A stretch of 64,000 nucleotides of DNA from contig JADJVN010000006.1 in assembly GCA_016710585.1 (NCBI GenBank), forward strand, positions 186,001 through 250,000, read 5' to 3'. Under the pieces are notes generated by a model, which did not search any database, was not told where the DNA came from, and saw only the letters and a program-made list of their open reading frames with translations. Positions 37,358 through 46,942 of this stretch are shown here, piece by piece. A program made the position numbers and the translations under genes. The stretch is from Saprospiraceae bacterium. GTDB lineage: Bacteria > Bacteroidota > Bacteroidia > Chitinophagales > Saprospiraceae. The number at the start of each line of letters is the position of its first letter. Position 1 is the first letter of the stretch.

Positions 37358-39112
37358 TTAAATTTTCACAATTTTCTCCGACTTAACGATTCTATTCCGC
37401 TCTATAATTTCTACTATATAAACACCTGATGATAATGATTCTGTGTTGATGATGTTGCTACCTTCGTAAAGTCTTTTGGTGATGATTTTATTTCCATGTA
37501 GATCGTAAAGATTCATGATCATTTTTTCAGGGAGATAGTCATTGACTTGGATGATGAGAATTTCTCTCATCGGATTCGGTGAGAGTGCGATATCGATCAA
37601 TGGATTATCTGCTCCATCTTTTGTAGCGGTGGTGCCTATATTTATCTTTTTGCATTTGGTACTTTCACCATTTTTGTTCTTGGCGCGAAGACATACTTCA
37701 TAGATGCCATCTTTCGCATAAGTATGGATGATCGAAGTATCCCAAACTGTAGTGTAATATGGCTGTGATCCATCGCCCCAGTCCCACCAAAATTCTTCTG
37801 GTTCATACCAGCTTAAATTGGTGAAGTCTATACTGCGATAGTTCATCGTATCTTGATCGTAGCGAAACTCCGCTACTGGTATATTGTCTATGCCGAGGCT
37901 ATCGCTTAGGCTGCCATCAATGGGGCCGAGGCGATAGTTAGGGAAAGAAGGTAGGCATTTATTCATCGTGATTTTGATAGAGTGCTGTTTTACTCCACAA
38001 GCTGTGCCTTTGAGATTGGGCTTATCGATAGTAAACAAATATTGCTGAGTACAACAGCTCGTTGTACCATATATTCTACCATCAGGAGCAGACTCTATAT
38101 ATCCAAACCAGGTCGACTCTTATTCCACCTGAGTAATATAATTAAATTCATCAAATGTTGCCACTGTATCCAATTTAATTTCATCCTTACTTAAATCAAA
38201 CTGATATAAATATAGTTTTGCGTGAAACATATAGATATTTAGAATTAGGTGAAATGCTACACCAAAAAGATGAAAAGAGCTATAGTCATTAAATGTGTAA
38301 TCTATAGGATTAGATAATTTACCAGTAGCTCTATCAAAATCAAAAATATCAAGGTAAGATTCATATTTGGTGTTTTGATAATATTCTGAGGAAATGGCTA
38401 TTTTATTTCCTAATCCATTTACTGAGACTTCATTCGATGTACTTTCCAGAGTCCTTCCAACGAAATTCTTTATTGTACTTAAGACTTCACCAGTTTTTGC
38501 AGATACAAGATGACAGAAAAAAATATTTGAATGTAGTTTTACCTAATAACCCACCAGTCTCTCCCATTGGAATGTTTTATAGAAATAATCTTTTAGATTT
38601 AAAGTATCTTCTAATAATTTTCTTTCTTAACAATTACCTTGGTCATTAATCTTGCTTCAAATTTACTTAAAAAAAAGATCCTTAGACTGGAAGTTAAACC
38701 AGGAGGGCTATAATATTTTTGCCATACATAAAATAAGTGTCTTCCTCGGTTGAAGGAATAATCACTGCCATTTGTGGAAATAGATCCGCTTGATCAGAAA
38801 TACCAAAATGCCATTCTGAAGCCGCATTGTATTTCGACCTTCTGCAATATAGCCATTGTATGAAAACAAATAATTCCCATCCCTGTCTGATATCGTATTC
38901 GCTGTACCTAAAAAGTCTATTCTTTTGAATGTGTCATAAATAAAACTAGGATTCAAGCTAGGTGTATTGAAGTCTATTTTAGTGATTCCAAATGGACCAG
39001 GCAAACTATCATCAGGAGAATCATATCCTGTAAGCCAATTATAATCGTGTTTCTGAGAATAACTTGAAATAGTACTCAGCATTAAAATAATTATATTGAA
39101 AGTATGTTTCAT
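37358..39112 (-). pseudogene. Decayed tandem paralogue of the 39432-41198 propeller-PKD-T9SS gene
   Basis: The whole 1.75-kb locus aligns with the intact neighbour, from the signal peptide (MKHTFNIIILMLSTISSYSQ) to the sorting domain ('LSPNPMREILIIQVNDYLPE'). Several 1-3 nt indels break it. One follows 'RLQNGI' near 38805, another lies near 38720, more lie in 38100-38560, and the region corresponding to 'GITPGGIRARTWFG' (~38110-38145) is scrambled. Only two long frames survive: 38762-39112 (signal peptide and first blades) and 37358-38038 (PKD domain and sorting domain). The promoter element at 39156-39163 is intact. Confidence 0.8.
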
Positions 39113-39155
39113 TTAGTTGAATTATTATAGTGATTTAGTTAAGACTCAACTATTG

Positions 39156-39163
39156 CAAATATA
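39156..39163 (-). promoter_or_regulatory. -7 element (TATATTTG) of the decayed paralogue
   Basis: Exact match 43 nt upstream of its ATG; the same 5' leader is found before the intact copy. Confidence 0.45.
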
Positions 39164-39431
39164 AAAAAATTATATCAAAGCTAGAATTATTTATTGAACA
39201 AACTTGAATATGAGATTTATTAAATAGAATCATTCGTTGCTCACATTTCGTAATAACCCACCTAAAATATTTCGTAATAACCCACCTAAATCCTCCCTTG
39301 AAAATGGAGGACTTTATGCCTACTGGATTAAAAAAATCTGCGTCTTTCACTTAATCCGCTTAATCCGTGATTCAGACAAATTATTTGCCCATTAGCTAAT
39401 TATCACATTAACTAATTAACTAATTAACTAA
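39164..39431. repeat. Intergenic repeat block, copy C
   Basis: Nearly identical in order to the block at 41250-41539. Two TAACCCACCTAAA units (39255 and 39280) are followed by a CCTCC...GGAGG hairpin (39293-39309), the inverted CACGGATT module (39345-39385) and tandem TTAACTAA units up to the stop of the next gene. No gene. Confidence 0.65.
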
Positions 39432-41198
39432 TTAAATTTTCACAATTTTCTCCGACTTAACGATCCTATTTCGTTCTATAATTTCTACTATATAAACACC
39501 TGATGATAATGATTCTGTGTTGATGATATTGCTTCCTTCGTAAAGTCTTTTTGTGGTAATTTTATTTCCTTGAAGATCATAGAGATTCATGATCATTTTT
39601 TCTGGGAGATAGTCATTGACTTGAATGATGAGGATTTCTCTCATTGGATTTGGTGAGAGTGTGATGTCAATCAATGGATTGTCCGCTTCATCTTTTGTAG
39701 CGGTGGTACCTATGTTTATTTTTTTGCATTTGGTACTTTCACCATTTTTGTTTTTATCACGAAGGCATACTTCATAGATGCCATCTTTGGCATAAGTATG
39801 GATGATCGATGTATCCCAAACTGTAGTGTAATATGGCTGTGATCCATCACCCCAATTCCACCAAAATTCTTCTGGTTCATACCAACTTAAATTGGTGAAG
39901 TCTATACTGCGATAGTTCATCGTATCTTGATCGTAGCGGAACTCGGCTACTGGTATATTGTCTATGCCGAGACTATCGCTTGGGCTGCCATCAATGGGGC
40001 CGAGGCGGTAGTTGGGGAAAGAAGGGAGGCAATTATTCATTGTAATTTTGATAGAGTGCTGTTTTACTCCACAAGCTGTGCCTTTTAGATTGGGCTTATC
40101 GATAGTAAACAAATATTGCTGAGTACAACAGCTTGTCGTTCCATATATTCTACCATCAGGAGCTGACTCTATATATCCGAACCAGGTTCGAGCTCGTATT
40201 CCACCTGGAGTAATGCCAATAAATTCATCAAATGTTGCCACTGTATCCAATTTAATTTCATCCTTACTTAAATCAAACTGATATAAATGTGTTTTGCGTG
40301 AAACATATAGATATTTAGAGTTAGGTGAGAATGCTACACCAAACAAAAGAAAGGAATCATAATCTTTAAATGTGTAGGCCAACGGATTCGAAAGTATGCC
40401 AGTAGCTCTATCAAAATCAAAAATATCTAGGTAAGACTCATCTTCAGTTATTTTATAATAATCAGAGGAAATAGCAATTTTATTTCCTAGTTTATTAATG
40501 CTCAGTTGATTATTCACATTTTCCAAATTTCTTCCTAATTCATTTGTTACAACACGAATGAGTTCCCCTGTCTTTCCATTGATCAATGCGCTAAAAAAAA
40601 TATTGCTGTGGAGTTTTGGGTAAAAAATCCACCAATCCCTACCATTGGCATGCTTGATGGCGTCTATACCTATTAATTGTATAGAATCTGAATGTATAAT
40701 TTGTTTTTTTAAAATAATTTTTTGAGCAACCAAATCTGCATTAAATTTACTAAAAAAAAGATGCTGTGAGTATGAATCATAACCAGGAACAGTATAATAC
40801 TCCTTACTATACATAAAATAAGTGCTTGCTTCGGTCGAAGGAATAATCACAGCCATCTGTGGGAAAGGGCTATAAGGATCAGAAATACTGAAAATGCCAT
40901 TCTGAAGTCGTATAGCATTTCGACCTTCTGCAATATAGCCATTATATGAAAATAAATAATTCCCATCCTTGTCTGACAATGTATTTGCTGTGCCTAAAAA
41001 GTCTATTCTTTTGAATGTGTCATAAATAAAACTAGGATTCAAGCTAGGTGTATTGAAGTCTATTTTAGTGATTCCAAATGGATCAGGTAAGCTATCATCT
41101 AGTGAACTATATCCTGTCAACCAATTATAATCGTGTTTCTGAGAATAACTTGAAATAGTACTCAGCATTAAAATAATTATATTGAAAGTATGTTTCAT
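39432..41198 (-). CDS. T9SS-exported propeller-PKD protein (intact tandem copy)
   Basis: 588 aa. Signal peptide MKHTFNIIILMLSTISSYSQ, then about 370 residues of beta-propeller-like sequence with family landmarks 'SDKDGNYLFSYNGYIAEGRN', 'HANGRDWWIFYPK', 'FSPNSKYLYVSR' and 'APDGRIYG'. Next is 'LPSFPNYRLGPIDGS', a PKD domain ('FWWNWGDGSQPYYTT...HTYAKDGIYEVCL') and a type A sorting domain ('LSPNPMREILIIQVN...LSSGVYIVEII'). The same landmarks (HANGRD, PDG/ADG-x-IY, FPNYRLGP) occur in the three plus-strand genes at 57-62 kb, so all belong to one family. It is probably displayed on or released from the cell surface; the ligand is unknown. Confidence 0.8.
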   Translation of the reverse strand: MKHTFNIIILMLSTISSYSQKHDYNWLTGYSSLDDSLPDPFGITKIDFNTPSLNPSFIYDTFKRIDFLGTANTLSDKDGNYLFSYNGYIAEGRNAIRLQNGIFSISDPYSPFPQMAVIIPSTEASTYFMYSKEYYTVPGYDSYSQHLFFSKFNADLVAQKIILKKQIIHSDSIQLIGIDAIKHANGRDWWIFYPKLHSNIFFSALINGKTGELIRVVTNELGRNLENVNNQLSINKLGNKIAISSDYYKITEDESYLDIFDFDRATGILSNPLAYTFKDYDSFLLFGVAFSPNSKYLYVSRKTHLYQFDLSKDEIKLDTVATFDEFIGITPGGIRARTWFGYIESAPDGRIYGTTSCCTQQYLFTIDKPNLKGTACGVKQHSIKITMNNCLPSFPNYRLGPIDGSPSDSLGIDNIPVAEFRYDQDTMNYRSIDFTNLSWYEPEEFWWNWGDGSQPYYTTVWDTSIIHTYAKDGIYEVCLRDKNKNGESTKCKKINIGTTATKDEADNPLIDITLSPNPMREILIIQVNDYLPEKMIMNLYDLQGNKITTKRLYEGSNIINTESLSSGVYIVEIIERNRIVKSEKIVKI

Positions 41199-41241
41199 TT
41201 AGTTGAATTATTATAGTGATTTAGTTAAGACTCAACTATTG

Positions 41242-41249
41242 CAAATATA
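41242..41249 (-). promoter_or_regulatory. -7 element (TATATTTG) of the intact propeller-PKD gene
   Basis: Exact match 43 nt upstream of the ATG at 41198, at the same distance as in the decayed copy. Confidence 0.5.
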
Positions 41250-41539
41250 AAAAAATTATATCAAAGCAGGAATTATTTATCGAATAAACTTGAATATGGG
41301 TATTTATAAAATAGAATCATTCGTTGCTCACATTTCGTAATAACCCACCTAAAATATTTCGTAATAACCCACCTAAATCCTCCCTTGAAAATGGAGGACT
41401 TTATGCCTACTGGATTAAAAAAAATCAGTGTCCTTCTTTAAATCAGCTTAATCCGTGATTCAGACAAACTATTTGCACATTTTCAAATTTGCAGATTTGC
41501 AAATTATCTAATTCTCACATTATCTAATTAACTAATTAT
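41250..41539. repeat. Intergenic repeat block, copy D
   Basis: Same modules as block C: two TAACCCACCTAAA units (41341 and ~41364), the CCTCC...GGAGG hairpin (~41381-41397), an inverted CACGGATT module (~41448-41462) and TTAACTAA-like units. Blocks C and D bracket the intact gene, as expected for a tandem duplication with a ~2.09-kb period. Confidence 0.65.
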
Positions 41540-42079
41540 CTAATTAATCTTAGCTCCTTTGACGACTTTGGATTCTTTCTGGATGCTATGAGCTCTTTTT
41601 AGGTCGACTAGCAAACATGCCCATGCTGCTTCGGTAGATGTTCTATATTCTTTTCCATCATAGGTGACTACACCACTTCGTCTCTCCCAATCTTTGGCAA
41701 GTAAAGCATATCTGTTGTTTAATTTTGGATTGGGGCCAAACATTAAGTATTTTGGATTATCAGATTTTTCGAAGCTTATTGCAAATCGATCTTCTTTTGG
41801 TGAAAAATGAAATAAACATGGTGTTCCTTCTCTAAAAATAATTTCTTCAACTTTCTCTCCGTTCACTGATTTTATTTTTCCATTTTCGATTGTGGTTTGT
41901 CCATCTTCAGCCCTTCTTCTTAGGACAATATTTTCTGACAAATAGAATTGAATCAGCTTCAAGTCTTTTTGGCTCCATTTATTGTCTTCGTATAACTTCT
42001 GTGTAAATGGCCTTAATGTAGGGCTGCATGAGGTGCAGAATAAAACTAAAATACCAAAAATGAAAAAAGAATATCGCAT
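41540..42079 (-). CDS. Hypothetical lipoprotein (179 aa)
   Basis: The start MRYSFFIFGILVLFCTSC has a lipobox (CTSC). The ATG at 42077-42079 is chosen because the 13 upstream residues would spoil the signal peptide. The mature part is mixed alpha/beta and contains 'YYLSENIVLRRR'-like and 'FREGTPCLFHFSPKEDRFAISFE' segments. I recall similar small Bacteroidota lipoproteins but no named family. It is separated from tadA by 120 nt and lies downstream of it on the same strand. Confidence 0.6.
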   Translation of the reverse strand: MRYSFFIFGILVLFCTSCSPTLRPFTQKLYEDNKWSQKDLKLIQFYLSENIVLRRRAEDGQTTIENGKIKSVNGEKVEEIIFREGTPCLFHFSPKEDRFAISFEKSDNPKYLMFGPNPKLNNRYALLAKDWERRSGVVTYDGKEYRTSTEAAWACLLVDLKRAHSIQKESKVVKGAKIN

Positions 42080-42199
42080 AAAAAAATATTTAATGATTTG
42101 ACAGCGAATGTAGTCCAAAGTTTAATTGAATGTTTGCTATTTAATATTCCTTTAACTCAAACTAAGAAATATTTAACTTTTACAATGGCGCTGTCGCTT

Positions 42200-42655
42200 T
42201 TATTTCTGTCTTTTATTTTGGAAAAATCGCTGTAATAGCTTTTCTGATTCTTCTTTCATTAATCCATATTGGATCTTTGTTTTTGGATGTAAAAGTTCTT
42301 TTCCATATCGCATAAATCCTTGTTTGCGATCCTCAGCTGCATAGACTAATCTACCTAACTGTGACCATCGCAATGCTCCTGCACACATGATGCAAGGTTC
42401 GAGGCTGACATACAGACTGCATTTTTTTAAATATTTCATATCCAACTGTGAGGAAGCTGAGGTGATGGATAGTATTTCAGCATGAGCCGTTACATCTCTC
42501 AATAATTCAGTCTGATTGTGAGATTTTGCAATAATTTGATTTTTATAAACCAATACGGCCCCTATAGGAACTTCATCAGCATCAAAAGCAATCTGCGCTT
42601 CTTGCATTGCCAATTTCATATAATAATTATCATCATATACAGTAATTAGAGCCAT
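42200..42655 (-). CDS. tadA: tRNA-adenosine deaminase (TadA family)
   Basis: 151 aa. Deaminates A34 to inosine in tRNA-Arg (family role). The zinc site is complete: HAE at residues 58-60 (His ligand, catalytic Glu60) and PCIMC with Cys88 and Cys91. 'DEVPIGAVLV' and the C-terminal helix 'SEKLLQRFFQNKRQK' are standard for TadA. The start ATG at 42653-42655 is 23 nt below a TACCTTTG element and divergent from guaB. Other nucleoside deaminases share the motifs, but length and C-terminus favour TadA. Confidence 0.9.
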   Translation of the reverse strand: MALITVYDDNYYMKLAMQEAQIAFDADEVPIGAVLVYKNQIIAKSHNQTELLRDVTAHAEILSITSASSQLDMKYLKKCSLYVSLEPCIMCAGALRWSQLGRLVYAAEDRKQGFMRYGKELLHPKTKIQYGLMKEESEKLLQRFFQNKRQK

Positions 42656-42678
42656 AAGTAATCAGTTCAATTTTTTCC

Positions 42679-42686
42679 CAAAGGTA
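42679..42686 (-). promoter_or_regulatory. -7 element (TACCTTTG) for tadA
   Basis: Exact match 23 nt upstream of the tadA ATG, back to back with the guaB promoter. Confidence 0.55.
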
Positions 42687-42761
42687 TAGGATTCAAAAAC
42701 TTTGAATAATAAAAGATCATAATTTTTATTCTAAGAATTTCAGTAAAATAATATAACAAGC

Positions 42762-42769
42762 TATCTTTG
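42762..42769 (+). promoter_or_regulatory. -7 element (TATCTTTG) three bases from the guaB start codon
   Basis: Exact TAnnTTTG match followed by CAC and ATG. Transcription would start at or within a few bases of the ATG, so guaB mRNA should be leaderless. Confidence 0.6.
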
Positions 42770-42772
42770 CAC

Positions 42773-44254
42773 ATGGAAAAGCAAATTGGTCGCAACTCAG
42801 ACATCGCTCTTGAAGCCCTAACATTCGATGATGTATTATTAATTCCAGCTTATTCTGAAGTTTTACCTCGAGATACTGACATCAGCACCCAACTGACTAC
42901 TGATATCAAGATCAATGTCCCTATCGTCTCTGCCGCAATGGATACTGTCACTGAAAAAGACCTCGCTATCTCTATGGCAAGAGTTGGAGGCATCGGGATA
43001 ATTCACAAAAACATGCCTATAGAAAACCAAGCTGAACAAGTGCGAAGCGTAAAAAGATCTGAAAGTGGGATGATCCTTGATCCTGTTACTTTAGAAGCAA
43101 ATGCTACTGTCAAAGATGCAATTCTATTAATGGAGACGCATCGCATCGGAGGGATTCCAGTGGTCGATGTCAATAATAAGTTGGTTGGGATCTTGACAAA
43201 TAGAGACCTTCGATTTGAAGCCCATCCGTCCAAAAAGATATCTGAGATCATGACTAAGACCAATCTGGTCACAGCGCCTGTAGGAACCAATTTTGAGAAG
43301 GCTAAAGATCTTCTCCAAAAATATAAAATCGAAAAATTACCCGTAGTAAAAAAAGATGGCACACTGGCTGGTCTAATCACCTATAAAGACATCATGAAAT
43401 TGGAGAATTTCCCCTTCTCATGTAAGGATAAGTTGGGAAGATTGGTGGTAGGCGCCGCAGTAGGTGTTGCACAAGATACCATGGATCGTGTAGAAGCTCT
43501 AGTAGCTGTAAATGTTGATGTCATCTGCGTAGACACTGCACATGGTCATTCTAAAGGTGTATTGGATACCATAAAAAAAATAAGAAAAGCATTTAAGAAT
43601 TTGCAAATCATTGGAGGTAATGTCGCCACCGGCGAAGCAGCATTGGCTTTAGTACAAGCTGGAGTAAATGGTGTAAAAGTGGGTGTAGGCCCTGGAAGTA
43701 TTTGTACGACTAGAGTTGTAGCAGGAGTCGGAGTTCCACAGCTTACAGCGATATCATTAGCTTATCAAAGCATTAAGAAAAAAGGAATTCCTATCATTGG
43801 TGATGGAGGAATCCGCTATACGGGAGATATCCCAAAGGCAATAGCAGCAGGTGCTAGCACAATTATGGCTGGGTCACTGTTTGCAGGAACTGAAGAGGCG
43901 CCAGGCGAAACAATCATCTTTGATGGTAGAAAATTTAAAGTGTATCGTGGTATGGGATCAATAGGTGCAATGCAGCTAGGATCAAAAGACAGATACTTTC
44001 AAGACGTAGAAGACGATATCAAAAAATTAGTTCCTGAAGGCATCGAAGGACGAGTGCCTTTTAAAGGTAAAGTATCAGAGGTCATGGTGCAATATATAGG
44101 AGGCTTAAGAGCCAGCATGGGATATGTCGGTGCAAAAACGATAAATGATCTTCAAAAAGCAAAGATGGTGCGTATCTCGAATTCTGGAATTACCGAAAGC
44201 CATCCTCATCATATCACCATCACAAAAGAATCGCCTAATTATTCCAGAAGGTAA
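42773..44254 (+). CDS. guaB: Inosine-5'-monophosphate dehydrogenase
   Basis: 493 aa. Oxidises IMP to XMP with NAD+, the committed step of GMP synthesis. An N-terminal barrel part ('TFDDVLLIPAYSEVLPRD') is interrupted by two CBS domains (~95-215). The catalytic loop 'GPGSICTTR' has Cys311, followed by 'GDGGIRYTGDIPKAIAAGAS' and the flap 'YRGMGSIGAM'. The ATG at 42773 is preferred to a TTG two codons upstream that lies in the promoter. The last 20 nt overlap the convergent CHAT gene. Confidence 0.97.
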   Translation: MEKQIGRNSDIALEALTFDDVLLIPAYSEVLPRDTDISTQLTTDIKINVPIVSAAMDTVTEKDLAISMARVGGIGIIHKNMPIENQAEQVRSVKRSESGMILDPVTLEANATVKDAILLMETHRIGGIPVVDVNNKLVGILTNRDLRFEAHPSKKISEIMTKTNLVTAPVGTNFEKAKDLLQKYKIEKLPVVKKDGTLAGLITYKDIMKLENFPFSCKDKLGRLVVGAAVGVAQDTMDRVEALVAVNVDVICVDTAHGHSKGVLDTIKKIRKAFKNLQIIGGNVATGEAALALVQAGVNGVKVGVGPGSICTTRVVAGVGVPQLTAISLAYQSIKKKGIPIIGDGGIRYTGDIPKAIAAGASTIMAGSLFAGTEEAPGETIIFDGRKFKVYRGMGSIGAMQLGSKDRYFQDVEDDIKKLVPEGIEGRVPFKGKVSEVMVQYIGGLRASMGYVGAKTINDLQKAKMVRISNSGITESHPHHITITKESPNYSRR

Positions 44255-46919
44255 AGCTATTACCGCGATAGATGGGCATCGTGTTGCCAGTCAAAGTAAA
44301 TGCTGCCCAATAATAAGGCTGGGCATATTCTGGATAATCCAAGATAAACTTTCGCTTAGCATAAGTTAATGCATGGCTTTTAGAATGTCCGTCGACCAGA
44401 TATTTATAATAATTTTCCATGATCAAGGCAGTCGATTTATCATTGACTGACCAAAGACTAGAAATGACTGATGATGCTCCTGCAAGTAAAAATCCTCTAG
44501 ACAAACTCAAGATCCCTTCGGTATTATCCAAAATTCCAGCTGAGGACTTACAAGAACTCAATACCACTTGCTGTGCATCCATTGTAAGTGCAGAAATCTG
44601 ATTTAAACTTAATCGCTCATGTTTGGATTTTTCTTTGGACAAAACAACATAAGAATTGACATGATCTGTTCCATCTATAAAAGCATGGCTGGCAAGATGT
44701 AAAAATCCACTTTTTTGAATAGCAGTTAAAAAATTGGGGATCGTCGCTTCATCTTCTACAAAACTGATCCCACCCATTAAACTTGTGACCGTCTTACACT
44801 CTTCGACATTATTTGGCAAATGCTCATAATCTTCTTCTAATGAAGTGCCATTACTTTTCTTACTTTGAAATAGTGGCGCAAATCCGTAGAACTTAGTCAA
44901 CTTACTTTGTTTTCTTTCCAAGCCAAAAAAAGTCTCACAAGAAAACTGATAATTGACATAAGCCTTATATAATATCATCTTCCCTTCATTCTGAGCATCT
45001 GACACATCCTCTAAACATTCGAATGGAACTCTCCACAATACCCCATTAGGTATTATGATCAATTTTTTATCATGCAAATTTTCATCAAGAAAAAAACTTC
45101 TGTGTAAAAAATGAGAAGCCTGTTTTACATCTACAGAATTAATATTTGCTGCTTTACTTACACCGTCAGAAAATAATTTTACTTGCGAATCAAAAAAATT
45201 ATTTCTTGGAATTTCGCTCATACAAAATCCATCTTTGCTCAACTTAAATAAAAAAAGTGAAGAATCCAATGATATAAATTCAAAAATTAATTCTTTATTC
45301 TTCAAACGGAGCATCACTTTATTTATACTTTGCTGCACTTGCTTATCAAGGTCGACATGAATATCCGAAACTAATAGTGTATCCCGTTTTCGTTTCAAAG
45401 CATTAAGCTCTTGTGAGAGATAATTCAACTTCTTAGGATCCATCTCTTGATTAAGTTCTTCGTTTATTTGATTTAATTTCAATTTTACGGTAATCAATTC
45501 ACTTTGCTTTGCTTGATCTAATAATTTTGAATATTGCTGGGCATTGATTGAATTCTCTAAATAATTACTGTGACATAACTCTGAAATTCTGAATGCATAA
45601 TCATATTCTTGAGAAGAAATAGCTGTCCTTAGCGCAACTTTCTTTATATCTTCAAACTGAAGTTGATTTAACAAGGCAGATTTCTCTACTCTTGCGTATG
45701 AAGAAAATTTATTGGACAATAAAATAGACATTAAATAATAATCTAGAGATTCATGCAATAATCGTCTTGATCCTTCAAGTTTATATTCATCGAACAAAAT
45801 CATTGCGGCATACTTATATAATTCAATTAATATAAGGAGTTGTGTTGGATTCTTTGCTTCAATATTCTTCAATAAAAATGAATTGCACTCAAAATCCATA
45901 TGATTCAACAGCTTATTCCTGATATCAAGTATTGTGTTTTTTGCCAAAACGTGTTTACTCTCCTTTACATATAGTCCAAGTTCTAATAGTTGGAGCTGCA
46001 AAATAAAATACTCATCCTCGATCATGTCTTCATGCTCATAGATAAATTTTTTAAGCTTGGCAAAACCAATTTTTGCTGCAGGAATTCTATCACATTCTAT
46101 TAAATTATTCAAACAAAAATGATATATCTTACACCATTTATAATCATCCAATGCTTTAAGATTCTTGAGTTGTCCCATTATTTTTAAGCTTTCGGTCACA
46201 TTGTGTTGGTTCAATGCAATAATAGATTTTATATATAAAATACTCAATAAATTTAAATCATAATCATCTTGACTAATTTCACTTTTTATCAATGTCAATT
46301 CATCTGCGATGCTATCGATTTCATTTTTAATTATCGATATATTCTCCTTATGAGTTGATTCAATAAAACTCGTCAAATAGTTAATCTCAGAATAAATAGC
46401 TAAAGCATGATCTCCCATTTTTTTTGCCCAATTGACAAACTGCCGATCTAATATTCTACTTGCATAGACATCACCACTTATATAACTATAATAAGCCTTT
46501 TCCTCAAAATATTGAATCATGGCTTCATCCTTATCATTGATAATAGGGATTTGGTTTATATAATAAAAAGCTGAATCTATCATTTCATTTGATTGGTAGC
46601 TATAATAAATCATCATTAAGCTTGAAATAATACCGCTAGTGTCATTGATCATGCGCCTCAATTCTAATGCTTTCTTAGCATAAAATAAAGATTTATTGTA
46701 TTCAAAATTCCTATAATATTTTATCGCAAGAATTTGGTTGGCTTTTCCCAAGCATTTAATATCGCATTGAACATTTGGTTCCTCGATAAAATTGGTTAAG
46801 GCTTTGATAAGTATAGATTCGTCTTTGATATTGCGAATTTGATCCAATTTTATTTCACATTGACCAACCATTAAAAAAGGATGCAGTAATAAAATTAGCC
46901 AAATTTTATTCCTTAACAT
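44235..46919 (-). CDS. Exported CHAT-domain (caspase-like) protein with TPR-type helical repeats
   Basis: 894 aa. Signal peptide MLRNKIWLILLLHPFLMVGQ, about 500 residues of TPR-like helices (e.g. 'YYRNFEYNKSLFYAKKALELRR'), a short coiled coil near 470-530, then a C-terminal CHAT domain. The cysteine-protease dyad is present: His745 in 'LASHAF' and Cys790 in 'VLSSCKSS'. The family end signature 'GFLLAGASSVISSLW..ND..TALIM' follows. CHAT proteins are clan CD peptidases such as separase-like and CRISPR-linked effectors; an exported version must act in the periplasm or outside. It has its own TAGCTTTG promoter. The ATG at 46917 is chosen; a TTG 45 nt upstream would follow the promoter too closely. 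Confidence 0.88.
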   Translation of the reverse strand: MLRNKIWLILLLHPFLMVGQCEIKLDQIRNIKDESILIKALTNFIEEPNVQCDIKCLGKANQILAIKYYRNFEYNKSLFYAKKALELRRMINDTSGIISSLMMIYYSYQSNEMIDSAFYYINQIPIINDKDEAMIQYFEEKAYYSYISGDVYASRILDRQFVNWAKKMGDHALAIYSEINYLTSFIESTHKENISIIKNEIDSIADELTLIKSEISQDDYDLNLLSILYIKSIIALNQHNVTESLKIMGQLKNLKALDDYKWCKIYHFCLNNLIECDRIPAAKIGFAKLKKFIYEHEDMIEDEYFILQLQLLELGLYVKESKHVLAKNTILDIRNKLLNHMDFECNSFLLKNIEAKNPTQLLILIELYKYAAMILFDEYKLEGSRRLLHESLDYYLMSILLSNKFSSYARVEKSALLNQLQFEDIKKVALRTAISSQEYDYAFRISELCHSNYLENSINAQQYSKLLDQAKQSELITVKLKLNQINEELNQEMDPKKLNYLSQELNALKRKRDTLLVSDIHVDLDKQVQQSINKVMLRLKNKELIFEFISLDSSLFLFKLSKDGFCMSEIPRNNFFDSQVKLFSDGVSKAANINSVDVKQASHFLHRSFFLDENLHDKKLIIIPNGVLWRVPFECLEDVSDAQNEGKMILYKAYVNYQFSCETFFGLERKQSKLTKFYGFAPLFQSKKSNGTSLEEDYEHLPNNVEECKTVTSLMGGISFVEDEATIPNFLTAIQKSGFLHLASHAFIDGTDHVNSYVVLSKEKSKHERLSLNQISALTMDAQQVVLSSCKSSAGILDNTEGILSLSRGFLLAGASSVISSLWSVNDKSTALIMENYYKYLVDGHSKSHALTYAKRKFILDYPEYAQPYYWAAFTLTGNTMPIYRGNSFTFWNN

Positions 46920-46942
46920 TCGAATATTCTTTTTGCTAAAGA

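Noticed and set aside
39432..41198. Phage tail-fibre or receptor-binding protein locus
   Set aside because: PKD and T9SS sorting domains with a cleavable signal peptide identify an exported bacterial protein; no phage genes are nearby.
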